The notes beneath the pieces were generated by a model, which ran no database searches, was not told the DNA's origin, and worked only from the letters and a program-made list of their open reading frames with translations. This document shows, piece by piece, positions 25,675-34,295 of a DNA stretch of 64,000 nt. A program made the position numbers and the translations under genes. The DNA is from Eubacteriales bacterium (GTDB lineage: Bacteria; Bacillota; Clostridia; Eubacteriales; Anaerofustaceae): contig JAIKVR010000082.1 of NCBI GenBank assembly GCA_024685545.1, forward strand, positions 1-64,000, written 5' to 3'. The stretch's first letter is position 1. Each line of letters opens with the position of its first letter.

Positions 25675-28581
25675 ATGATATTAAAAGAAATCGAGCTTTA
25701 CGGCTTCAAATCATTCGGCAAAAAGACCGTCATAAACTTCTCCGATAACCTGACTGGTATAGTCGGACCGAACGGTTCGGGCAAGAGCAATATAGCCGAA
25801 GCAGTCCGCTGGGTATTGGGCGAGCAGAGAGTGAAACCGCTGCGCAGCGAAAAGATGGAGGATGTCATCTTTTCGGGAACGGATCAGAAAAAACCTTTGG
25901 GTTATGCTCAGGTGACCATCGTCCTCGACAACTCGTCACGTATTTTTCCTGCGGATTATGATGAGTTGGAAGTATCCCGCCGTCTGTACCGGACAGGGGA
26001 GAGCGAATACAGTATCAACAAAACCCCCTGTCGCCTGAAGGATGTGCAGGAGCTTTTCACCGACACCGGTCTGGGCCGGGAGGGTTATTCCATTATCGGT
26101 CAGGGGCAGATCGAATCCCTCGTCACAAATTCGCCTGCCAACGTAAAGCTGCTTATTGATGAGGCTGCAGGGATCGTTAAATACAGATCCCGCCGTCAGG
26201 ATGCGGAACGCAAGCTTGAAAGGGCTGAAAATAACATTCTGAGGATAAACGACATCCTCTCCGAGCTTTCCGAAAGGCTTCCAAGGCTGAAGAGACAGTC
26301 GGAGAAGGCTGAAAAATACGTCCTTCTGAAAAACGAGCTCAGGGAAAAAGAGATCGGTGTATTTACCGCCCGTATGGATATTCTGGGTGAGAAGAGCAGG
26401 AAAGCAGGAGAGGATATTGAGTCTTTGCAGGAAAGCCTGGATAACGCCGACAGAGAGCTCAGTGAATATGATGAGCGGTTCCGAAGGGAAAGGCTCGCCC
26501 TTACGGAATGTGAAAGCAGGATAGAGGCGGCCAATGATGACGTAAAGAGGATACTCAGTGAATATGAGGATGCAAAGGTGGCTTCCTCTGTGGCGCAGAG
26601 CCGGCTCTCCGGTATAGATGACAGTATCGAAGAGGCAAGAGCGGAATCACAGACTTATCGGGATACGATATCCTCACTTGAAAATGAGAGGGAAGTGCTG
26701 ATCGCTGAATACAGGGAACTGAAAGCCGATACCGAGGCTATGACCAGTAAGTATGAAGCATACATGGAGAAGGTCAATAAAGTCTCCTCGGAAATGCGGG
26801 ATGAACAGTCAAGGCTGGCTGCCCTTGAAGGCTACGAGAACTCCATGCAGGGCTACAATTACGCTATCAGGGAACTGATGAAAGCAAAGCAGAAAGACGG
26901 TTACTTGTCTGATAACGTCTTCACTACCGTAGGGGAAGCCGTGAGCACCGAAAGCCGATATGTATCCGCCATCAGCGAAGCATTGGGGGCATCTGCAAAC
27001 AATATAATAACGAGTGATGAGAAAGCAGCTTCCCGCTGTATAGACATACTCAACAGAAACAGATGGGGAAGAGTAACATTTCTTCCGATAAATATCATCA
27101 GAGCGTCCGACAACGCTGATATCAAGTCCGCGCTGAAAGGCATGCCCGGATATATCGGCTGTGCGGATGAACTTGTGAAGACCAAGGATGAATATCTTGC
27201 CGTCGTCAGCAGTATCCTGTCCAGAACTGCTGTTTTCGAAGATCTGAATACAGCCAATGAGGCAGCGAGAAAAAGCAACTACAGATTCCGCATGGCGACA
27301 CTGCGCGGGGAGATTCTTTACTCCGGAGGTGCTATAGCAGGCGGCCGCCAGAAGAACGATTCCACACCGCTGAAGCGCCGCGATGAGATCGATAAACTGA
27401 AAAAGAAAGTTGCATCCCTTAAAGAGGAATATGATTCTCTTATCAAGGAGAATCAGGCAGACATATCTGAAAAGATCTCCGCGAACAGGGAGACATTAGC
27501 TGCAAAAGCCGAGCGGATAAACAGCAGTAAAGAGAGAATCGATTACTTTCTTAACGCTCTGAATAAGCAGCAGGCCAAGTCTGATAAGCTCGTTGAGGAA
27601 AAAAAGATCCTTCAGGAGACCGTAAAGCATTCCTCAGAAAACGATAACAGCTATAAAAAAAAGCGCTCTGATGCCGAAAAGCTGTATAAGTCACTTGTCG
27701 AGGAAAAGGAAAAGCTCACATCATCTTACGGCAGGCTGAACGAAGATATAATTGCAGCTAATAAAGACAGAAGCGAGATTTCCGAAAGGCTCGTGAAAGC
27801 AAAGGCTGAAAAGGCGTCTTACGATGAGGAGATGATACGTCTCACATCGGATATGATGGAAGATTATTCGCTCACTTATGCAGATGCAGTTTCATATTCC
27901 AATGCTTCTCAGGACATCAGTGCTTCGCTCGCAGAGATATCTGGATTGAAGGAGGCAATAAAGCACCTCGGAAATATTAATGTGGATTCACTTGAGGAAT
28001 TCCGTCAGGAACGTGAGAGATTCGAGAAGATGTCTGCCCAGAAGGATGACATCAGCAAATCGATCGATGAGATGCACAGAGTTATTGCTGAGATATCTCA
28101 AGGTATGGAAAAACGTTTCAATAATGAATTCTCCGCCATCAACGCGCAATTTGATAAAGTCTTCCGCGAGCTCTTCGGCGGAGGGGAGGCTTCCATATCC
28201 GTAATCGACCCGCAGGATGTCATGAACAGCGGCATCGACATCTCGGCCCGCCCGCCGCATACCAGAAAACGCAATATCAGCTTGCTTTCCGGAGGGGAAA
28301 AGTCGATGACTGCGATCGCCCTGATATTTGCGATTCTCAGCCTTAAGCCCGCGCCTTTCTGTCTGCTTGACGAGGCTGACGCCGCGCTGGACGATGCGAA
28401 CATCATCCGTTTCCGCGAGTATCTGAAGCGTTATTCTGAAAACGATCAGTTTATCATAGTGACACATAAAAAACTCACGATGGAAGCTGCTGAAAGTCTG
28501 TACGGGGTGTCTAAAGGCCAAGACGGAATATCACAGGTGGTATCCATCAAACTTAGCGATACGGATAAATACGGTGATTGA
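25675..28581 (+). CDS. smc: Chromosome segregation protein SMC, unusually short (968 aa)
   Basis: Walker A 'GPNGSGKSNIAEAVRWVLGEQ', hinge 'ISEALGASANNIITSDEKAASRCIDILNRNRWGRVTFLP', signature 'LLSGGEKSMTAIAL', Walker B 'FCLLDEADAALDDAN'. Confidence 0.95.
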   Translation: MILKEIELYGFKSFGKKTVINFSDNLTGIVGPNGSGKSNIAEAVRWVLGEQRVKPLRSEKMEDVIFSGTDQKKPLGYAQVTIVLDNSSRIFPADYDELEVSRRLYRTGESEYSINKTPCRLKDVQELFTDTGLGREGYSIIGQGQIESLVTNSPANVKLLIDEAAGIVKYRSRRQDAERKLERAENNILRINDILSELSERLPRLKRQSEKAEKYVLLKNELREKEIGVFTARMDILGEKSRKAGEDIESLQESLDNADRELSEYDERFRRERLALTECESRIEAANDDVKRILSEYEDAKVASSVAQSRLSGIDDSIEEARAESQTYRDTISSLENEREVLIAEYRELKADTEAMTSKYEAYMEKVNKVSSEMRDEQSRLAALEGYENSMQGYNYAIRELMKAKQKDGYLSDNVFTTVGEAVSTESRYVSAISEALGASANNIITSDEKAASRCIDILNRNRWGRVTFLPINIIRASDNADIKSALKGMPGYIGCADELVKTKDEYLAVVSSILSRTAVFEDLNTANEAARKSNYRFRMATLRGEILYSGGAIAGGRQKNDSTPLKRRDEIDKLKKKVASLKEEYDSLIKENQADISEKISANRETLAAKAERINSSKERIDYFLNALNKQQAKSDKLVEEKKILQETVKHSSENDNSYKKKRSDAEKLYKSLVEEKEKLTSSYGRLNEDIIAANKDRSEISERLVKAKAEKASYDEEMIRLTSDMMEDYSLTYADAVSYSNASQDISASLAEISGLKEAIKHLGNINVDSLEEFRQERERFEKMSAQKDDISKSIDEMHRVIAEISQGMEKRFNNEFSAINAQFDKVFRELFGGGEASISVIDPQDVMNSGIDISARPPHTRKRNISLLSGGEKSMTAIALIFAILSLKPAPFCLLDEADAALDDANIIRFREYLKRYSENDQFIIVTHKKLTMEAAESLYGVSKGQDGISQVVSIKLSDTDKYGD

Positions 28582-28582
28582 T

Positions 28583-29476
28583 ATGGAAAAAGAAAGAACA
28601 GTTTTCGATTCATTGAGGACCAAAAGCGGTCTCGGTGGCAAACTGAAAGCTCTGTTTTCCGGCGAGATTACAGACGAAATCTACGATGATATGACAGAAG
28701 TCCTGATCCTTTCAGATATTCCTTACGAGACTGCGGAAAAGATCATGGATGGAGCCAAAGGCTATCTCAAGCGTTCCGCTATGAAGGACGAGACTGCTGT
28801 CATCGAGGCGGTCAAAAAGAGCATGATGTCGATTATTGAGGAGGCAGGCACATTCCCCGGATTCTCATTTCCGTGCGTGATCCTTATCATGGGCGTAAAT
28901 GGGGTTGGCAAGACCACGACAATAGCCAAGCTCGCATACAGATTCAAGACTTCAGGCAGGAACGTAATGCTGGCAGCTGCGGATACATTCCGCGCGGCTG
29001 CTACGGAGCAGCTCGGAATATGGGCGGAAAAACTTAGCGTTCCGATGGTGGCCGGCAATGAAGGTCAGGATCCGTCCAGCGTGATCTTCGACGCATTGGA
29101 CTCCTTTAAGGCAAAACGCTCAGATGTGCTGATCTGCGATACGGCAGGACGGCTGCAGAATAAGAAGAACCTGATGGATGAACTGTCCAAGCTCAACCGA
29201 GTCTGCGAGAAAAACTCCGGAGGGGCAGCTCTGTATACTCTTATCGTAGCGGATGCCATGACTGGCCGAAATACTCTGGATCAGATCGAACAGTTTTCGA
29301 AGATCCGGAAACCCGACGGAGTGATCCTCACTAAGATAGACGGAACGGCAAAAGGCGGAGCAGTCTTTGCTGCGGCCGATATATACAATATCCCCGTATG
29401 CTTTCTGGGCATCGGGGAGGGTATGGAGGATCTGATAGAATTCAATGCCGAGGATTATATAAACGGAATGCTTTAA
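28583..29476 (+). CDS. ftsY: Signal recognition particle receptor FtsY
   Basis: 'IMGVNGVGKTTTIAKLA', 'AADTFRAAATEQLGIWAEK', 'DTAGRLQNKKNLMDEL', 'LTKIDGTAKGG'. Confidence 0.95.
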   Translation: MEKERTVFDSLRTKSGLGGKLKALFSGEITDEIYDDMTEVLILSDIPYETAEKIMDGAKGYLKRSAMKDETAVIEAVKKSMMSIIEEAGTFPGFSFPCVILIMGVNGVGKTTTIAKLAYRFKTSGRNVMLAAADTFRAAATEQLGIWAEKLSVPMVAGNEGQDPSSVIFDALDSFKAKRSDVLICDTAGRLQNKKNLMDELSKLNRVCEKNSGGAALYTLIVADAMTGRNTLDQIEQFSKIRKPDGVILTKIDGTAKGGAVFAAADIYNIPVCFLGIGEGMEDLIEFNAEDYINGML

Positions 29477-30420
29477 GGCTGACCACCGATATCGGAGGCA
29501 TCAGTTTCAATGAGCTGTACGATTAATTCAGGATCGTTTGTAATGACACCGTCCGCTTTTATCGCTACAGCTTTTCTATATGATTCTTCATCGTTGACGC
29601 CACTGACGTAAATCGCCACATTGCGAGCCTGAAGTTTTGATAAAACTCTCGGAGAATACTTGTCCAGCATATTTGCGGGAATCTCAAGGTACTGGAAATT
29701 CAGCCAGATATATATATGATCGAGGCCAAGTCTCTCGAAATCCATATACGAGTTGAGCTCGTGATGAATCGGAGGGGTCATGATATGCACATTTGTCTCT
29801 TCTCTGGCTGCTTTGACCACCTCGTTTGATCCCTTTATAGCTACTTTCAGTGACATGTCGCAGGAACGTATTGCCTCACAGAGTGCTATGGCGGCGCGAA
29901 TTCCGGGATCATTCTGCTGGACCACGTTGATTATATAGCTTACATACGGATATGCCTTGAAAAGCGCATAGATATCTATGCACTGCACCAGTTGGGTGCG
30001 GTACTGATATGTAGCACCTTCATCCGTAGTAAAGTTGTATGCGAAGTTAAGCTTGGAAAGCTCTTCGTAGGTCATTTCGGATATCTTGCCTGTCATATCC
30101 GTATACACGCTCAGATCGTCGTAATCCGCAACTATAAGCTTTCCGTCTATTGACATGACCACCCCGATAGAGAAGGTCATGATCCCGTAAGATGATGATG
30201 CGGTATTGAATGAGAGCATCGTGTTGGGTGGATTGTATTTGCCGCAGCCCGAGGAAGCGACCGCATTCATTTTGCTGCTGTTTTTCTTAAGCGGGTTGAT
30301 GGATATCGCATCAGTTGGCGGGATTATTCTGATAAGGAGTATCACGAATAGAATTAGAGCGATTATCCTGATGACATATCGGAATGGAAGGTTGTTTTTT
30401 ATTTTTTCGTAAAAGCTCAT
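29473..30420 (-). CDS. Membrane-anchored GDPD-fold-like protein with degenerate active site
   Basis: N-terminal TM; 'NPPNTMLSFNTASSSYGIMTFSIGVVMSIDGKLIVADYDDL' aligns by eye with GDPD N-terminal motifs; C-terminal 'KADGVITNDPELI' is GDPD-like. Confidence 0.6.
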   Translation of the reverse strand: MSFYEKIKNNLPFRYVIRIIALILFVILLIRIIPPTDAISINPLKKNSSKMNAVASSGCGKYNPPNTMLSFNTASSSYGIMTFSIGVVMSIDGKLIVADYDDLSVYTDMTGKISEMTYEELSKLNFAYNFTTDEGATYQYRTQLVQCIDIYALFKAYPYVSYIINVVQQNDPGIRAAIALCEAIRSCDMSLKVAIKGSNEVVKAAREETNVHIMTPPIHHELNSYMDFERLGLDHIYIWLNFQYLEIPANMLDKYSPRVLSKLQARNVAIYVSGVNDEESYRKAVAIKADGVITNDPELIVQLIETDASDIGGQP

Positions 30421-30749
30421 GTCATTCTCCTGAAAAATTATAACCTCTATTCCTGGAATTCAAAAGACAAAATAGGGCTGCAGAGATTAATTTTCCCTTA
30501 TTTCCGATTTGCTTCTCAATATCCGCGAAGCATTGTCTGCGCTCATTCATTCAAGCATTATCTACAGCCCGATCTGTTTTCTGTCTGGCGGTCTTTACAA
30601 CTCGTTTTGAGTGAACTGAACGTGATTCTGACGTTCCGGTGGTGATTATTGACTTATATGCAGGAAAAATAATAATTATTTACAAATTGCTTTTTGCTTT
30701 AGTTGAAGAAAAAACTGATTTATGCTAAGATTTGAATGGAGGCTGTATA

Positions 30750-31985
30750 ATGGAAAATAGTCAGTATCGGCGGAGACGTCAGCTATTAGCCGAGAAAATG
30801 GGAAAAAACGCATTTGCCGTTATATCGAGCGGCACATTCATGCCTGCTTCCGGAGATCAGAGCTATCCCTTTGAAGTGAACAGGAATTTCTACTATTTCA
30901 CAGGCATTGACCGACCCGATATGAAGCTGATTGTTGCGAACACAGACGGCGGAGAGGTCTCTACACTGTTTATTCCGCGTAAGGATCCCTATAAGGAAAA
31001 ATGGACCGGATATATCCCTGGCCCGGAGGAATTCGAGGCTATCAGTGGTATATCGGAGATGAAATATATCGATGAATTTGATAGTTCCATTCCTTCATTC
31101 GCCACTTCGGGCTCTTATGATACCTGCTATCTTTATACTACTGCTGTCGGGCCGGGCAAGCCTTCTTCAGCGGACAATATCCTGGCCGACCAATTCAGGA
31201 AAAGTTTCTATTTCATTGCCCTGAAGGATCTGTCGCGTCTGACGGATCCCATGAGAGCAATCAAGTCCCAAGAGGAAAAACGTGCCGTGATCGAATCCGG
31301 AAAGATTACCGCTGAGGCATTGGGATTGCTTCTGCGCGGACTGAAACCGGGCATGTATGAATACGAGGCGCAGGCTTTATTTGAATACGGTGTTGCGCGA
31401 AGAAACGCATCTCTGGCGTTCAATACTATATGTGCAGGCGGCAAGAACGCCACAGTGCTGCATTATACTGCCAATGACTGCGAATTGAAAGATGGCGACA
31501 TGCTCCTGATCGACTGCGGAGCAGCACTGGGAAAATACAACTCCGATGTCACGAGGACCTTCCCCGTAAACGGAAAATTCACCAAAAGGCAGAAACGCTT
31601 TTACGATATCGTTCTGGAAGGCAATATGCTGGTAGCTCAGAACGCCAAAGCCGGGGTGTCTACTTACGAGCTGAATGAGAAACTTAAGAAATACTTCATC
31701 AAGGAATTGAAAGCAGTCAATCTAATCGAAGAAGACAACGAACTGGAAAAATACTATTATCACAGTGTTTCCCATTCCATAGGGCTTGATACCCATGATC
31801 CACTTGGCCGCCACACCCCCATGGCACCCGGCACGATCATCAGCGATGAACCCGGTCTGTACATCCCTGAATTCGGCATCGGCATCAGAATCGAAGATGA
31901 TCTTTTCATAACCGAGAACGGCTGCGAGGTCCTGACCGACGTTGTTAAGACTACAGATGAAATCGAAGAGGTGATGAGAAAATGA
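30750..31985 (+). CDS. M24 Xaa-Pro aminopeptidase
   Basis: 'LLIDCGAALGKYNSDVTRTFPVNGKF', 'SHSIGLDTHDP', 'EPGLYIPEFGIGIRIEDD'. Confidence 0.92.
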   Translation: MENSQYRRRRQLLAEKMGKNAFAVISSGTFMPASGDQSYPFEVNRNFYYFTGIDRPDMKLIVANTDGGEVSTLFIPRKDPYKEKWTGYIPGPEEFEAISGISEMKYIDEFDSSIPSFATSGSYDTCYLYTTAVGPGKPSSADNILADQFRKSFYFIALKDLSRLTDPMRAIKSQEEKRAVIESGKITAEALGLLLRGLKPGMYEYEAQALFEYGVARRNASLAFNTICAGGKNATVLHYTANDCELKDGDMLLIDCGAALGKYNSDVTRTFPVNGKFTKRQKRFYDIVLEGNMLVAQNAKAGVSTYELNEKLKKYFIKELKAVNLIEEDNELEKYYYHSVSHSIGLDTHDPLGRHTPMAPGTIISDEPGLYIPEFGIGIRIEDDLFITENGCEVLTDVVKTTDEIEEVMRK

Positions 31986-33379
31986 CAACAAAGGAACTGG
32001 AAGAAAAGCTGACATATAAAAAGAAGAGCGCCTGGAAGGATGACCTAAAAGAGATAATGGACTATGCCGAGGGTTACAAGACATTCCTCGGGGAAAATAA
32101 AACAGAACGCGAATGCGTGGATTGGGCGATAAAGACCGCTGAGCTGAACGGCTTTAAAAACATTGAGCAGGTCAAGACCGTAAAGCCCGGAGATAAGCTC
32201 TACCGCCAGCATCACAATAAATGTGTAGTGTTGTTCGTCGTCGGCAAAGACGATATATCCGAAGGAATGAACCTCTGCGCTTCCCATATTGATTCACCCA
32301 GACTGGATCTGAAACAGGTGCCGCTTTATGAGGATACGAATCAGGCAGTTCTGAAAACCCATTATTACGGCGGAATAAAGAAGTACCAATGGACGACGTT
32401 ACCTCTCGCCATGCACGGTGTCATTTTCGATAAGGAAGGTAAAAAACATAGCTTCGCTCTCGGAGAAAACCCCGATGAACCAGTATTCTTCATCTCCGAA
32501 CTGCTTATCCACCTGTCTGGAGAACAGATGGCCAGACCCGCGACAAAAGCAGTAGTTGCCGAGCAACTCAATATCATTGTCGGGCATATCCCTCTGGATG
32601 ACGAAGATGCTAAGGAGAGCGTAAAGCTCAACACTCTACGTATTTTGAACGAGCAATACGGCATCACGGAAGAAGATTTCCTCTCTGCTGAGATCGAGTT
32701 TGTGCCGGTCGAAAAGCCGCGAGATGTAGGCTTTGACAAGGGTATGATCGTGGCCTACGGACACGATGACAGGGTCTGTGCATATCCTGCTTTCTCTGCG
32801 CTGATGGAGATGAAGGATCCGAAACGCACGACAGTATGTGTCCTTGCAGATAAGGAAGAGATTGGTTCCGTTGGCTCAACAGGTCTTAACAGCAGGTTCT
32901 TTGAAAATGCCGTCAATGAACTGACCCACCTAATCGACAAACAGGAGGGCACATATCTTGCAAGAAAGGCAATGGAAAACTCATATGTCCTATCTATGGA
33001 CGTGAATGCTTGTCTGGACGGTAATTATCCCGATGCATTCGAAAAGAGAAATGCAGCTATCGCTGGATACGGCACGGTACTTACGAAATACACAGGACAC
33101 GGCGGCAAAAGCGGCAGCAATGACGCCAACAGCGAGTATATACACAAACTGGTCAAGCTCTTCAACGAAAACGGGATCGTTTTCCAGACTGGCGAGATCG
33201 GAAAAGTCGACCTGGGCGGAGGGGGCACAGTAGCTCTCTATCTGGCTTCCTATGGAGCTAATGTGGTTGACATGGGCGTAGGGGTCCTTTCCATGCATGC
33301 TCCCTATGAACTTATAAGCAAAGCCGACCTGTACAGCACCTATAAAGCATCCAAGGTCTTTTATTCGATAGAGGACTGA
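31982..33379 (+). CDS. M18 family aminopeptidase
   Basis: 'ASHIDSPRLDLKQVPLYED', 'GHDDRVCAYPAFSAL', 'DKEEIGSVGSTGL', 'TKYTGHGGKSGSNDANSEY'. Confidence 0.92.
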   Translation: MTTKELEEKLTYKKKSAWKDDLKEIMDYAEGYKTFLGENKTERECVDWAIKTAELNGFKNIEQVKTVKPGDKLYRQHHNKCVVLFVVGKDDISEGMNLCASHIDSPRLDLKQVPLYEDTNQAVLKTHYYGGIKKYQWTTLPLAMHGVIFDKEGKKHSFALGENPDEPVFFISELLIHLSGEQMARPATKAVVAEQLNIIVGHIPLDDEDAKESVKLNTLRILNEQYGITEEDFLSAEIEFVPVEKPRDVGFDKGMIVAYGHDDRVCAYPAFSALMEMKDPKRTTVCVLADKEEIGSVGSTGLNSRFFENAVNELTHLIDKQEGTYLARKAMENSYVLSMDVNACLDGNYPDAFEKRNAAIAGYGTVLTKYTGHGGKSGSNDANSEYIHKLVKLFNENGIVFQTGEIGKVDLGGGGTVALYLASYGANVVDMGVGVLSMHAPYELISKADLYSTYKASKVFYSIED

Positions 33380-33387
33380 GTTCATCC

Positions 33388-33455
33388 AATCACGCTCTGA
33401 AGAAACATCGATTTTTTGCAGAACATTTCTCATCTTCAGAGCGTGATTTTTTTAA
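33388..33455 (+). terminator. Terminator-like hairpin AATCACGCTCTGAAG...CTTCAGAGCGTGATT-T6
   Basis: 15-bp perfect stem, loop of about 32 nt, T tract. Confidence 0.75.
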
Positions 33456-33691
33456 TACAAAGATTCATCTGAGCGTATCTGCGGCACTGTTGTTCTGAAA
33501 GTGAATGAATTTTGATTTGTGGTACAATGTATGCAAGAGATGTTATAACACAAAAACTGCCAGAACAGAAAAGAATAGCTGGGAAAGAATGGAGAACACC
33601 TCATATTTATTCTTTATACAAATATGAATTATTATTAGACTATTCAAAGTATTTGCTTTGAAGATAATATCTTATGTGTAAGGAGAAGAAA

Positions 33692-34213
33692 ATGGAAATC
33701 CAAATCAATACAAAGAATTATGTATTAAAAAGCTACCTGAAAGAGGAAATCGAGAAGTCCCTCTCCAAGCTCGACAGGTTCTTTAATCAAGACACGCCTG
33801 TATATGTCTCCATTACAGGAAGCAAGAACGGGAATCTGAAAATGGACATCACTGTAAATGTGCGGAATAATGTGCTGAGAAGCGAAACTACCGGCAAGGA
33901 AATACGCACGATGAGCAATGAAGCAGCGGATAAAATCGTTTCTCAGCTTAAAAAATACAAAGAGAAACTGCGCAGGAGAGATAATTCCTCCATCCGCTTC
34001 GAGAACATTGAGGATGTCTCGGCTTCTGTGCCCACCTTCAATATCGTTCGCAATAAATCTTTCACACTGACGCCGATGACTCCAGACGAGGCCTGCTTCC
34101 AACTGGAGCTTCTGAATCATATGTTTTATGTCTTTAAAAACAAAGACGATGAGACCATCTCAGTCGTGTATAAGAGAAACGACGGAGATTACGGCCTAAT
34201 CGAGGTTAAATGA
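33692..34213 (+). CDS. hpf: Long-form ribosome hibernation promoting factor
   Basis: N-terminal YfiA-like domain and C-terminal 'VRNKSFTLTPMTPDEACFQLELLNHMFYVFKNKDDETISVVYKRNDGDYGLIEVK'. Confidence 0.93.
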   Translation: MEIQINTKNYVLKSYLKEEIEKSLSKLDRFFNQDTPVYVSITGSKNGNLKMDITVNVRNNVLRSETTGKEIRTMSNEAADKIVSQLKKYKEKLRRRDNSSIRFENIEDVSASVPTFNIVRNKSFTLTPMTPDEACFQLELLNHMFYVFKNKDDETISVVYKRNDGDYGLIEVK

Positions 34214-34295
34214 AAAAATAATATATAAGATATAATATTGATGAGATAATTGTGTTACAATTTAGTGTAATAAACATTAATTCGGAAGGTTGAAA

